From assembly GCA_009777515.1 (NCBI GenBank), contig WRLR01000016.1, positions 1-49,548 of the forward strand: a DNA stretch of 49,548 nucleotides, read 5' to 3'. The notes beneath the pieces were generated by a model, which ran no database searches, was not told the origin of the DNA, and saw only the letters and a list, made by a program, of their open reading frames with translations. Below, one piece after another: positions 22,645 to 31,505 of the stretch. Both the position numbers and the translations under genes were made by a program. The first letter of the stretch is position 1, and each line of letters opens with the position of its first letter. This stretch comes from Oscillospiraceae bacterium. GTDB lineage: Bacteria; Bacillota; Clostridia; WRLR01.

Positions 22645-23578
22645 CGCTTTTGTTCTTATGGATCAATATTCCTTTCATATATTCGCTGTTGTTGTGCGCT
22701 TCCAGCACAAGCTGCTTCTCTTCCTCGCTGCAGTTTATGAGTATTTTTATTTCGCTGTCGCGTTTTAGAGAATCTACTGTGCAGATGATTGCGTCGACGC
22801 CGCAGCCACCTGCCGTGCCTTGCCATATATCAATCCCGCCGCCGTCCATCGACGACGTATTTTCGAGATACCCGTAGTCGACGGGGTATACAATCGACGG
22901 GTATTTTGGGTGGCGGCTGCCTTTAGGTCGGTCTATCACTATCTTCGAGGCAGTGACGAGCTGGTCGAGAGCCCGCCAAAAAGCAGGACTGTACGTGGCA
23001 TATGCGTCGGTGGCGGCGTCTGCATTGGTGGTGTCTGTATCAACGTCGGCGGCATCAACGTCGGTATCAACATCGGCAGCATCGGCGGAAGCGCCAATAC
23101 CATCGCCGCGCAGCCGCTTCACCAGAAATAGGCACGGGTTTTCCTCATCCCAAAAAGTCGTGAACACCTCCAGGGGGACAAAGCCCATTTTATAGTAAAA
23201 TGTCCGCGTCCGCTCGTACGGCTCATACTCGGCGGAAGCGTCGAGCGTCTTGACTGACAGATACATATAACCACAGTCAGCACAATAGCGCTCTGCGGCG
23301 ATCAGCAAGCCGCGGCCTATCCCCCGCCGGTGATAATGCCCCAGCACACCAATATTGTATATATCGGCGGTGTATTGGTTGTGTATCTTTAGCGCGACGA
23401 ACCCGATGGGTTCGTCCCCATCATATGCCGCTATAAATGGAAACTCCCTATGTATAACCGCTTTTATATCGATGTCCTCCGGCGGGCTGAACCATGCCGG
23501 TAGCGCATGCATGATTTTTAGCGTTATTTCAGTTTTCTCGTCCGGATTTTCTACTGTAACTATGTTAATCGCTGCCAT
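22640..23578 (-). CDS. GNAT acetyltransferase fused to a family I pyrophosphatase-like domain
   Basis: A 312-residue fusion. Residues 1-155 are a GNAT (V-L-G-H-Y-H-R-R-G-I-G-R-G-L-L and T-R-T-F-Y-Y-K-M-G-F). Residues 163-181 are an Asp/Ala/Val repeat linker. Residues about 203-312 resemble soluble inorganic pyrophosphatase: I-D-R-P-K-G-S, Y-P-x-x-V-Y-P-V-D-Y-G-Y-L, then M-D-G-G-G-I-D-I-W, the region of the metal-binding aspartates. The domain is shorter than a full enzyme (about 110 versus 170 residues), like small clostridial relatives, so catalysis is uncertain. A pyrophosphate-producing partner is not evident. The stop codon lies in a palindromic element. Confidence 0.8.
   Translation of the reverse strand: MAAINIVTVENPDEKTEITLKIMHALPAWFSPPEDIDIKAVIHREFPFIAAYDGDEPIGFVALKIHNQYTADIYNIGVLGHYHRRGIGRGLLIAAERYCADCGYMYLSVKTLDASAEYEPYERTRTFYYKMGFVPLEVFTTFWDEENPCLFLVKRLRGDGIGASADAADVDTDVDAADVDTDTTNADAATDAYATYSPAFWRALDQLVTASKIVIDRPKGSRHPKYPSIVYPVDYGYLENTSSMDGGGIDIWQGTAGGCGVDAIICTVDSLKRDSEIKILINCSEEEKQLVLEAHNNSEYMKGILIHKNKSV
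23037..23090. repeat. 27-bp tandem repeat in the GNAT-pyrophosphatase linker
   Basis: Two 27-base units starting GTATCAAC (23037 and 23064), encoding V-D-A-A-D-V-D-T-D-like units. More diverged repeats extend on both sides (about 23010-23100). Confidence 0.85.
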
Positions 23579-23612
23579 CGGTTCGTTATTAACCTTTCTG
23601 CTTTTTTAAAAT

Positions 23613-24281
23613 TTAGTTTTCTTTATCGCCCAGCATCAATATTATGGCGGCACATAAGCCCCTGACCAGCCTGCCTTTCTCCGGCCCGCCGAAGTATTGC
23701 GCCGGGGCGATCTGGTAATAATGATACATTATTAGGTCTCTTGTGATACCGTTAATGGACGTTGCGAGTATATTAAATATGTCATCGATATGCAATTTCG
23801 GTTTAATGCAGCCTTTGGAAATTTTTCGGGCCAGAAAATGATAAAGTTGATCCCACATATAATTTTGGTTTTCTATAAATAAAGTATTTTTTGTTAAATA
23901 TTTCATTCTGGCCCTGTCGCTTGCATATGTGGAGCACAATTCATAATATATTTTGCCTGCTCCGATATAATTGTCTAAAATAGCCTTTTCCCATATGCCG
24001 AAAATATCGCAAATGACGCTTTCATGGGTTTTACCGGAAGTTATGGCCTCATCTGTCAGTGTTTTTATGTCGTATGTTACGCATTCTTGGTTGATCAGCT
24101 CAACTAAGATCACGTCTATGTTGGCAAAGTACCTGTATATATTTCCTTGGCTGAACCCGCACTCGGAAATGATGTCCCGCATCGAAACCGTGTGCATGGG
24201 CTTCCTCATGCAGACTACGTACGCCGCGTGCAGGATTGTGCTTTTTTTCAGCTCCAGGTAGTCAGAACCCATTTTGGGCAT
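23613..24281 (-). CDS. TetR-family regulator
   Basis: About 222 residues. The N-terminal TetR helix-turn-helix reads T-V-S-M-R-D-I-I-S-E-C-G-F-S-Q-G-N-I-Y-R-Y-F-A-N-I-D; the rest is a helical ligand-binding domain. The frame is open to ATG 24320, but that ATG lies within a palindrome. ATG 24281 has a good ribosome site (GAGGTGG, eight bases upstream), so it is chosen. The palindrome at 24301-24324 then lies just upstream and suggests self-repression. The target may include the divergent YcxB-like gene. Confidence 0.85.
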   Translation of the reverse strand: MPKMGSDYLELKKSTILHAAYVVCMRKPMHTVSMRDIISECGFSQGNIYRYFANIDVILVELINQECVTYDIKTLTDEAITSGKTHESVICDIFGIWEKAILDNYIGAGKIYYELCSTYASDRARMKYLTKNTLFIENQNYMWDQLYHFLARKISKGCIKPKLHIDDIFNILATSINGITRDLIMYHYYQIAPAQYFGGPEKGRLVRGLCAAIILMLGDKEN

Positions 24282-24300
24282 ACTAGCATCCACCTCGCAT

Positions 24301-24324
24301 ATAAATGACATATAATTCATTTAT
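24301..24324. promoter_or_regulatory. Probable operator of the TetR regulator
   Basis: Perfect 8-base arms ATAAATGA and TCATTTAT around an 8-base spacer, about 20 bases upstream of the TetR start codon and in the divergent gap. The size and symmetry fit a TetR dimer site. The related words TGACATAT (24306-24313) and ATATGTCA (24342-24349) may form a second site. Confidence 0.6.
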
Positions 24325-24454
24325 ATTACATGAAACAATGATATATGTCAATCAATAAATGATAATGCGTTCACTTTTGAGTTAATGTTGGCAATGCAAT
24401 TAATTGGGCGGTGTGTTTATAATAGATCAGCGATGTTGTATAATATTGACGAAG

Positions 24455-25045
24455 ATGGCAATATATATTGCAGATGATGGTAAAACAGACGCAGGGGGTG
24501 CTGGCGTGGTTGGTGGTGACCAGGATGGGATATTCATAAATCAATTTACATATTCCAAAGGGCACATAAAAGAGTACGCGAAATATTTCCATTTTACGAA
24601 ACTCCCAAGAGTTATTTTCAACGGCATATATATGATGATTTTTTTGGCTGGCGCCATTTCGCTTGTCTCCGGCCAATGGTTATTTGGCGAATACATGCTG
24701 ACATATCTATATATCGCAGTCCCAATCTTGATGTGGTCATTGAAGATATACAGATACAACAATTATATCAACCTCAGTTATAAGCAACAGCTTGATTTGA
24801 ACAGGGGCGCGCCGTACGAGGTGAAGGTCACTGTGGGCGAAACCAGGATAGCGCTATTTAATGTTTCAACAGGGTCTTCCACAGAGCTGGATTATTTGCA
24901 ACTAAAGAAGAAGATCATCATTACGAAAAACTGCTACATTTTGTCCTCGTCGTCGAAGCTGAACGTTGTTTTGAGAAAAGACAGTTTCGTCAAAGGTTCG
25001 CCAGAGGGGTTCTTGCGGTTCATGATCGACAAGGGCTTTGTATAG
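24455..25045 (+). CDS. YcxB-like membrane protein
   Basis: About 196 residues. Two adjacent membrane helices (about 45-90) are followed by a conserved C-terminal domain of the YcxB-like type: V-G-E-T-R-I-A-L-F-N-V-S-T-G-S-S-T-E-L-D-Y, K-K-I-I-I-T-K-N-C-Y-I-L, and an end reading L-R-K-D-S-F-V-K-G-S-P-E-G-F-L-R-F. Its function is unknown. The start is uncertain: ATG 24455 is chosen, with a weak ribosome site; the frame is open to a TTG at 24404. It is divergent from the TetR gene. Confidence 0.75.
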   Translation: MAIYIADDGKTDAGGAGVVGGDQDGIFINQFTYSKGHIKEYAKYFHFTKLPRVIFNGIYMMIFLAGAISLVSGQWLFGEYMLTYLYIAVPILMWSLKIYRYNNYINLSYKQQLDLNRGAPYEVKVTVGETRIALFNVSTGSSTELDYLQLKKKIIITKNCYILSSSSKLNVVLRKDSFVKGSPEGFLRFMIDKGFV

Positions 25046-25133
25046 GGCGCTCCGCCATCGGGGCGCCGAAATGGCATTTCGCAATAATAATTTTAACCAT
25101 AATCGTAGGCGATTGTACTAAAGGAGGCACGCC

Positions 25134-25955
25134 ATGTTACCGACAGTTCCGTTCGGGCCATACCAAATATCGCGGCTGATCATCGGCGGCAACCCATTTT
25201 CCGGCAATTCCCATGTTTCGCGCGAAATGGACGACGAAATGATGGACTATTTTAACACGGAGAACATTAAAAAGACCTTGTTCAACTGCCAGAGGGAGGG
25301 CGTAAACACGATGCAGCTCCGCGCCGACAGGCACTTGACCAGGGTCATACGCGAGTACCGCATGGACGGCGGCACGATGCAGTGGATAGCCCAGACCTGC
25401 CCGGAGCTCGGGGACTTTGGCGGCAGCATCAGGGGGATCATGGGGTACAAGCCGATAGCCATCTACCATCATGGGACAATCGCCGACAACCTCTTCAAGG
25501 CAGGCGACATTGATGAGCTGAAGTCCAGGCTCGCCGCCATTCGAGCGACTGGGGCGATGGTGGGGCTGGGCACGCATATGCCAGAGCTCATCGAGTACGC
25601 CGACGCACACGGCCTGGACGTGGATTTCTATATGGCGTGCGTGTACAACTTGAGCAAGGTGCAAAGGGAGTCCAGCTCCGTCACGGGCGTCGCGAACAAG
25701 GGAGAGCCTTTCGACGAGGAGGATCGCCCATTGATGTACCGCGCCGTGCGCGGGACTCAGAAAACGTGCCTGGTGTTCAAGATACTTGGCGCGACTAGGC
25801 GCAGCGCGACTCCTGCGGACGTCGAGGGCGCCTTTGGCGAGGCTTTCGAAAACATAAAGGCGAACGACGCTGTCGTGGTCGGCATGTTCCCCAAGTATTC
25901 CAATCAGGCATCTGAAAACGCAAGGATTGTCAGGAAGGTATGCGGAGTATCATAA
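25134..25955 (+). CDS. Conserved TIM-barrel-like protein of unknown function
   Basis: A 273-residue soluble protein. The start I-S-R-L-I-I-G-G-N-P-F-S-G and later Q-R-E-G-V-N-T-M-Q-L-R-A-D, I-A-I-Y-H-H-G-T, V-G-L-G-T-H-M-P-E and A-V-V-V-G-M-F-P-K fit a beta/alpha barrel of the aldo-keto reductase kind. The usual catalytic D-Y-K-H set is not clear, so it may not be a reductase. From memory, similar proteins occur in Planctomycetes and other heterotrophs, often near sugar genes. AAAGGAGG precedes ATG 25134. It stands alone between the YcxB-like gene and the convergent helicase gene. Confidence 0.6.
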   Translation: MLPTVPFGPYQISRLIIGGNPFSGNSHVSREMDDEMMDYFNTENIKKTLFNCQREGVNTMQLRADRHLTRVIREYRMDGGTMQWIAQTCPELGDFGGSIRGIMGYKPIAIYHHGTIADNLFKAGDIDELKSRLAAIRATGAMVGLGTHMPELIEYADAHGLDVDFYMACVYNLSKVQRESSSVTGVANKGEPFDEEDRPLMYRAVRGTQKTCLVFKILGATRRSATPADVEGAFGEAFENIKANDAVVVGMFPKYSNQASENARIVRKVCGVS

Positions 25956-26093
25956 AACAATCTTAGTGTAGGATATATGTTACTGTTAGAATTTTTAACG
26001 TAGTATCTTTATTGTTTTAGGATCCATGTATTTGTAAGATTAATTTCATTTTGAATTTTTTTCGTTGTACATATGTTTGAATAGAATCTGTGT

Positions 26094-28433
26094 CTATGAC
26101 AAGAACCTGCTTAGGCGGCCTCGGGAGTATATGGCGAGGGCATGCAGCGCGCGGGTCATCGCGATATATAAAAGCTTGTTGTCCAGCTCGTTGAAATACT
26201 GTTCCTCCGACGCGTTGGCTATGCATACGGCGTCGAACTCCAAGCCCTTGACGTGGTACGATGGGATCAGCTTGATGCCCTGCTCGAAGTCGCTCTCCGC
26301 GCCCGTAACCATTTGGATGCCCGCCGGCAGGAGCTTTTTAAAAAGCTTTGCCTCGGCAGCCGTTTTGCATATGATGGCTATCGATTGGTATCCCGCCGCT
26401 TTGTACTCGTCGATTTTTACCTTGATGGCCGACGCGATAGCTTCATTGCTTTCCTTTTGGAATATCTCCACCGGGCTCCCGTGGCGGATGACCGGTTTTG
26501 CCAGCGGGACGCCGGGCAGCGCCAGCTTGCCTATCACGACGTTGGCCATTTCCATGATTTCGACCGTCGTCCTGTAGCTCTGCTCCAAAGTCGCCACTTG
26601 CGGCCTGTCGAATATTATTTGGCTGTCGCCGCCCGACGGCGACGTCAGCTCGCCCCAGTTGCCTATGCCTTTGTACGAATATATGCCCTGGTGCAGATCG
26701 CCGAGGATGGAAAACGAGCCCGTCCCAAGGATGAGTTTTAGCACGCGGAACTGGAATATGCTAAAGTCCTGCGCCTCGTCTATGACGATGTGCTTGATTT
26801 CCAAGGGGTCCTCCAGGCCGTGTACTTTAAAGCGGAGGAACATCAGCGGCGCCAGGTCCTCCGACTCGACGCGCCCGCTCCCGACGACGGCCATTGTATG
26901 CCGCGAGACCACCGCGCACTCTTCAGGCGTAAATACCCCCTTTGCGAGGTAGTTGAATATTTTACCGTTACCTATTAAGCCGGTATAGTACGCGAGCGCA
27001 GGGTGGATTTTGAATTTGTTGAGATAGCTGGGTATAGCGGTTTTGCATCTGTTAAGGAACTTCGTTATTATGCCGTCCCGCTCTGCGAGGAGATCGATGA
27101 TCTTTTGCCTGCGGGCGGCGCTGTCGCGCATACGCTTGAGTATTGCATTGTGCTTTACCCCGTAGTCGGCGTGCAGTTCCTCTACAACCCGCTTCTTCTC
27201 CCTCCTGAGTATGTTGGACAGGCTCTTTTTTATTTCCCGCAGCCGCACCGACAGCGGCAGGTACGCGTAGTCCACAAAAAACATTTTCGCGATTATGTCG
27301 TGCGGCACGATCTCGAAGCCTTCAATGACGAACGCGGTTTTCGGCAGGGCGGACTTTTCGATCCATTCGAAATAGCGCTCAAAGAGCCGGTAGAATTCAT
27401 ACGAGGACTTGATGCGCGCTGCGATGCGCCAGTCGGCGGTGGCGTCTGAGCCGGTTACAGAAGCGGCGGTTGCTGGGGGGGTGGCGGTTGCTGGGGTGGC
27501 GGTGGTTGCTGGGGTGGCGGCGGTTGCGCCTCCTTCTATCCATTCCGACAGCGTCTGTACCGCCGGTTTGATGCGCAGCCTGTGCCCGATGACATTTTGG
27601 GCTAAGTCCTCATATGTCGTCTGGACGACGTTTTCCACGCCCAGTTCGGGTAGCACGCCCGAGATATAGCTGAGGAAAAACTTGCTTGGCGCGATGATCA
27701 TGATGTTTTTCGGCTTGACGGTTTCTTCGTATGTGTACAGCAGATAGGCGACTCGGTGGAGCGCGATTGTCGTCTTTCCGCTGCCCGCCGCGCCCTGCAC
27801 GATGAGGGGGCGGAACATATCGGCCCTGATGATCCTGTTCTGTTCGGCTTGTATGGTCGTCACGATATCATGCAGCCTGTTGTCTTTGCTCGCCCCGAGC
27901 GCAGCCTGCAGGAACGTGTCGTTTGTTGTGATGTCGATATCCATCACATCTTCAAGCTTGGCGTTTTCGATGACAAATTGCCGTTTCAGCGATATATCGC
28001 CGCTGATCAGGCCGTCCGGGCAGTCATATGCGGCTTCGCCGATGCGGCCCTCGTAATACAGCGTAGACACGGGCGCCCGCCAATCGATGATCAGCATGGC
28101 GGAGCCGCTTTTGTCAAAGAGCGTCATTTTTCCGATATAGAGCTTCTGCGGGCCGCCCTTGCCCTCCTCAGCGAAGTCCACCCTAGCAAAATACGGCTTT
28201 AGCAGCGCTTTCGCCACGTCCCGTGTTTTTTGGTGTAAAAATTCCTGTCGGTTGATGTTGGTGACCAGCTCGTTGAACTGCTCCGGGTTGTCGTCGTTGT
28301 AGTGCTCGAGCGAATATGCCACGCTCACGTCAATTTCGCCCCTCTGTTTTGTGATCACTTTATTGTAGGCGTGCAAATAGCCGAGGATGTCGTCAAGCCG
28401 CGATTTTTCCTCGGCGAAGTCTGGATGTTCCAC
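26094..28433 (-). CDS. helD: HelD-like UvrD/Rep superfamily helicase
   Basis: About 779 residues. N-terminal coiled-coil region (D-D-I-L-G-Y-L-H-A-Y-N-K-V), then helicase domains: Walker A G-A-A-G-S-G-K-T-T (about 210-218), I-V-I-D-E-A-Q-D-F (motif II), Q-S-Y-R-T-T (motif IV), H-V-K-G-L-E-F-D-A-V (motif V) and Y-I-A-M-T-R-A (motif VI). Gram-positive HelD recycles RNA polymerase. The frame runs on to 28727, but that part is palindrome sequence read as Pro/Ala-rich peptide. GTG 28433 has a strong GGGAGGTGG site and is the likely start. A Thr/Ala/Pro repeat insert lies at about 302-323. Confidence 0.88.
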   Translation of the reverse strand: MEHPDFAEEKSRLDDILGYLHAYNKVITKQRGEIDVSVAYSLEHYNDDNPEQFNELVTNINRQEFLHQKTRDVAKALLKPYFARVDFAEEGKGGPQKLYIGKMTLFDKSGSAMLIIDWRAPVSTLYYEGRIGEAAYDCPDGLISGDISLKRQFVIENAKLEDVMDIDITTNDTFLQAALGASKDNRLHDIVTTIQAEQNRIIRADMFRPLIVQGAAGSGKTTIALHRVAYLLYTYEETVKPKNIMIIAPSKFFLSYISGVLPELGVENVVQTTYEDLAQNVIGHRLRIKPAVQTLSEWIEGGATAATPATTATPATATPPATAASVTGSDATADWRIAARIKSSYEFYRLFERYFEWIEKSALPKTAFVIEGFEIVPHDIIAKMFFVDYAYLPLSVRLREIKKSLSNILRREKKRVVEELHADYGVKHNAILKRMRDSAARRQKIIDLLAERDGIITKFLNRCKTAIPSYLNKFKIHPALAYYTGLIGNGKIFNYLAKGVFTPEECAVVSRHTMAVVGSGRVESEDLAPLMFLRFKVHGLEDPLEIKHIVIDEAQDFSIFQFRVLKLILGTGSFSILGDLHQGIYSYKGIGNWGELTSPSGGDSQIIFDRPQVATLEQSYRTTVEIMEMANVVIGKLALPGVPLAKPVIRHGSPVEIFQKESNEAIASAIKVKIDEYKAAGYQSIAIICKTAAEAKLFKKLLPAGIQMVTGAESDFEQGIKLIPSYHVKGLEFDAVCIANASEEQYFNELDNKLLYIAMTRALHALAIYSRGRLSRFLS
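27466..27528. repeat. 15/18-bp repeat inside the helicase gene
   Basis: Units starting GCGGTTGCTGGGG recur three to four times with 15- or 18-base spacing and encode an A-T-P-A-T-T-A-T-P-A-type linker. Confidence 0.85.
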
Positions 28434-28540
28434 AGGAGCCACCTCCCTATTTAGTTTTCGGAAAAACAAGCGGATTCCAGTATAAGGCAATGCATAACAT
28501 ATGTCAAATAAATTTCGCGGGGCGCGGGCGCGGGGTGCGG

Positions 28541-28670
28541 GGGGCGGGCGGAACGCCCGCGTACCCAGGGGAGACGGGTGGAGTGGAGGCGTAGCCAGGA
28601 TGGGCGGTGCGGTGGCGGCATACACAGTAGGGGGCGGCGGACGCGGGGCGGGCGGGACGCCCGCGTACCC
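28541..28670. repeat. Two palindromic elements GCGGGCG-NNN-CGCCCGC with GTACCC tail
   Basis: Copy one: arms 28544-28550 and 28554-28560, tail GTACCC 28561-28566. Copy two: arms 28648-28654 and 28658-28664, tail 28665-28670. Both continue CAGGGG. They lie between the ECF T-component gene and the helicase start. The gap 28434-28719 holds nothing else. Confidence 0.88.
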
Positions 28671-28719
28671 AGGGGGGCGGGTGAAGCTGCGGCGTATTTG
28701 GGGGAATGGGTGGTTGTGG

Positions 28720-29553
28720 TCAGGCAAATGGGTTGTAGAAGCGGGAGCCGTTTGTCCATGTTACGACGAGCACGAACGCAATCAGCAGCGCGCAGGAAGC
28801 CACGGCTATCGCGTCGCGGCGCTTGAACGGGCGGGCGGAGTACCACGTCCGCTTCGGCTTTTTGCCGAAGCCGCGCAGCTCCATAGCGTTAGAGATGCTA
28901 TTGATGCGATCGATGCTCGCCAATACGAGGGGGAGTATTATTGACGCAATGTTGCGCAGCCGCTTGAAAGCGTTGGCTTTTTTTGACATGTCAACGCCCC
29001 TGGCTTGTTGAGCGCGCGAAATGTTGCGGTAGTCGCGCTGGACATCGGGAATATAACGGAGCGCAATCGCCACGGAATAAGCGATGGAATACGGCACGAA
29101 GATCGCATTCAAGGAGGCGGCAAACTCGTTCGGCTGCGTCGTCAGGATAAACAGCAGAGCAATCGGCACAATGGTGAAATATTTGAGCACGACCGTCGCT
29201 TGATAAAATAGCTGCTCCGACGTGATTGCGTAGTTGTCGGTCAACTGGTGCAGCACGGTGCGCGTGCCGTATATTTTTACCCCTTCCTCCGGTGAGAAGA
29301 TGAAGATGAAGATGGCATTGATGACCATCAAAAATAATATAAAATAAAAAACGTGCGCGATTTCTTTGAAGCGGATCTTCGACATGCCGAACAGCCACAG
29401 CGATATAGCCACCAGCAGGGCCAGCATGCGCGTATCGAAGCTAATCATGGCCGCGACAGACCAGAGCAGAAATCCTATGAGTTTTGACAGTCCAGTCAAT
29501 CGGTGGATGAGCGTGTCTCGCTCGATATAGCCAAGTATTACTGTTCGCGCCAA
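28720..29553 (-). CDS. ecfT: ECF transporter T component
   Basis: A 277-residue membrane protein that couples the ATPases to the S component in an energy-coupling-factor vitamin or metal importer. It has several hydrophobic helices and both EcfT coupling motifs, A-Q-Q-A-R-G-V-D and A-M-E-L-R-G-F-G. The start is TTG 29553, supported by AGGAGG six bases upstream; there is no nearby ATG. It follows the fused ATPase gene by 55 bases, in the order S, A-A, T. Confidence 0.9.
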   Translation of the reverse strand: MARTVILGYIERDTLIHRLTGLSKLIGFLLWSVAAMISFDTRMLALLVAISLWLFGMSKIRFKEIAHVFYFILFLMVINAIFIFIFSPEEGVKIYGTRTVLHQLTDNYAITSEQLFYQATVVLKYFTIVPIALLFILTTQPNEFAASLNAIFVPYSIAYSVAIALRYIPDVQRDYRNISRAQQARGVDMSKKANAFKRLRNIASIILPLVLASIDRINSISNAMELRGFGKKPKRTWYSARPFKRRDAIAVASCALLIAFVLVVTWTNGSRFYNPFA

Positions 29554-29608
29554 GCGTCGCCTCCTCTGTGACTATGAAATGGGAGCAACCTATCCAATAT
29601 TCTTGTGT

Positions 29609-31483
29609 TTATTGACGCATTCCGCGTTCGTCTTGTATGAACCTCCTGATGAACGGCTCTGGGGGCAAACCGGCTTTGATTGCCAGCTCGTACAGGGACG
29701 TCCGCTTCAGGTTCGCGCGGTCTATCACGCCCAGGTCGCTGAACACGGCGGCAGTCGGGCGGTCGGCGATAATCTCCCCTTCCGTCATTACTATCGCCCG
29801 GTCGGTGTACTCAATCGCAAGGTGCATGTCGTGCGTGATGAACAGCAGCGCTATGCCCGATGTATCTTTTAGGCGGAGCAAAAATTCCATGATTTCCGTG
29901 TAGTGCGCGTAGTCCTGCCCGGCTGTCGGCTCGTCCAAAATTAGCATTTCGCAGCCGAGTACCAACACTGCCGCGACCGTCACCCGCTTTTTTTGCCCGA
30001 ACGAAAGCGCCGATATAGGCCAGTTGCGCATCGGGTATAAGCCGCAAATGCGCAGTGTCTCGAACACCCTCTCGCGCGCCTCTTCTTCCGCGACGCCTCG
30101 CGCGCGCAGCCCCAGCGCGACCTCGTCATAGATCATGGGCTTAGATATCATGTGGTTTGGGTCCTGCATGACAAACCCTATGTGCTTCGATCGTTCTGCG
30201 ATAGAAAGCGGCGCAAAGTCCGCGCCTTTGTAGTATATCGTTCCCGAAGCCGACGGTTCCATGCCGCAGATGACAGCGGCGAGCGTGGATTTGCCGACGC
30301 CGTTGCGCCCGAGCAGCGCGACCGCTTCGCCCCGGTTGATCACAAAACTCGCCCCTTTGACAGCCTCCGTACCGTTGTCATATTGTTGGCGGATAGCTTC
30401 GACGCGCAGTAGCTCCGCTGCTGCGGACGTGTCTTCGACAATGTCGCGCGCACCAAACCATGCGCCAATCCTTTTTTTGAAAGGGGCTACATCCAAAGTG
30501 TCAATATTTTCAATGCCGCTTATCGCGTCAATGTTATCGAAGCAATCGAGTTTATCAGCGATTTCGGCTTCGCCGGCGCGGCCTCTTTCGGCACATTTAA
30601 CTTCGACGCGGTCGCTATCGGCACATTTGACCTCGACGCGGCCGCTATCGGCACATTTGACCTCGACGCGGGCGCGGCCGCCCATTCCCTGCCGCGTTAT
30701 CCCCGCCAGGCGCAGCGCCGTCAGGTAGAGAGGCTCCCGGATGCCGCCCGCCCTCAGCCTGCCCGAAAGCAACAGTTCCGCAGGGGCTGACTGGCTGACG
30801 ACGCGGCCATCCTCCACCAATATCACGCGGTCGATGCTGCGGTGCAGCACGTCCTCGATGCGGTGCTCTATGATTATTATAGTCTTCCCGGTGATTTTAT
30901 GGATTTCATCTATCAACTCTATCGCGTACTTGCCGGTCGCCGGGTCAAGATTGGCCAGCGGCTCGTCAAACAACAATACGTCCACATCGTCGACCATAAC
31001 CCCGGCGATGGTCGCGCGTTGCTTCTGCCCGCCCGACAGTTCGTGCGGCGAGTTATCCAACATATTTTCCATATGGACGCGCCGGGCGGCGCCAAGGACC
31101 CGCTCGTGCATCGCCGCCATTGGCACGCAGTCGTTTTCGAGCGCAAACGCGATGTCTTCGCCGACTGAAAGGCCGACAAACTGGCCGTCGGGATCCTGCA
31201 GCACGGTGCCTACGCGCTTTGATACCTCGGTTAAGCCCGAGCGGCCAACGTCGAGTGAGCATACTATGACGTCGCCGTCAACGACTGCTGCGATGGCGTG
31301 CGGGATCAGCCCGTTGATCATATGCACGAGCGTCGACTTCCCGCTCCCACTCTTTCCTGCGATCAGTATCTTTTCGCCCTTGAAAATTTTAATCGAGATA
31401 TCAAAAAGCGTAGGCTCCGCCTGGCTTTTGTATCGGACAGCTTTAGCTTGAATATCGATTACTGCTTCTTTGGCTTTGCTCAA
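29609..31483 (-). CDS. ECF transporter, two ATPase domains fused in one protein
   Basis: A 624-residue protein with two ABC ATPase domains, replacing separate EcfA1 and EcfA2. First domain: Walker A G-K-S-G-S-G-K-S-T, signature L-S-G-G-Q-K-Q-R, Walker B V-L-L-F-D-E-P. Second: G-R-N-G-V-G-K-S-T, a variant signature L-S-F-G-Q-K-K-R and M-L-I-L-D-E-P. The inter-domain linker contains three R-V-E-V-K-C-A-D-x-G/D repeats (about 268-299). The start is TTG 31483 with an AAGGCG site. It lies between the S and T genes, as in Bacillus YkoD-type systems. The L-S-F-G variant suggests unequal ATP sites. Confidence 0.9.
   Translation of the reverse strand: MSKAKEAVIDIQAKAVRYKSQAEPTLFDISIKIFKGEKILIAGKSGSGKSTLVHMINGLIPHAIAAVVDGDVIVCSLDVGRSGLTEVSKRVGTVLQDPDGQFVGLSVGEDIAFALENDCVPMAAMHERVLGAARRVHMENMLDNSPHELSGGQKQRATIAGVMVDDVDVLLFDEPLANLDPATGKYAIELIDEIHKITGKTIIIIEHRIEDVLHRSIDRVILVEDGRVVSQSAPAELLLSGRLRAGGIREPLYLTALRLAGITRQGMGGRARVEVKCADSGRVEVKCADSDRVEVKCAERGRAGEAEIADKLDCFDNIDAISGIENIDTLDVAPFKKRIGAWFGARDIVEDTSAAAELLRVEAIRQQYDNGTEAVKGASFVINRGEAVALLGRNGVGKSTLAAVICGMEPSASGTIYYKGADFAPLSIAERSKHIGFVMQDPNHMISKPMIYDEVALGLRARGVAEEEARERVFETLRICGLYPMRNWPISALSFGQKKRVTVAAVLVLGCEMLILDEPTAGQDYAHYTEIMEFLLRLKDTSGIALLFITHDMHLAIEYTDRAIVMTEGEIIADRPTAAVFSDLGVIDRANLKRTSLYELAIKAGLPPEPFIRRFIQDERGMRQ
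30588..30677. repeat. 30-bp tandem repeat inside the ECF ATPase gene
   Basis: Three exact-length 30-base units (30588, 30618, 30648), each starting TCGGCACATTT and differing at a few positions, encode 10-residue R-V-E-V-K-C-A-D units in the linker between the two ATPase domains. Confidence 0.93.
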
Positions 31484-31505
31484 TTATACTTCGCCTTAGC
31501 GCACA

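Noticed and set aside
26253..26741. 162-codon plus-strand frame
   Set aside because: Antisense to the helicase C-terminal motifs; no independent support.
28434..28727. N-terminal extension of the helicase frame (Pro/Ala/Arg-rich)
   Set aside because: The extension translates the palindromic elements at 28541-28670. GTG 28433 has a strong ribosome site and starts the conserved protein.
30741..31451. 236-codon plus-strand frame
   Set aside because: Antisense to the first ECF ATPase domain, with no ribosome site or family resemblance.
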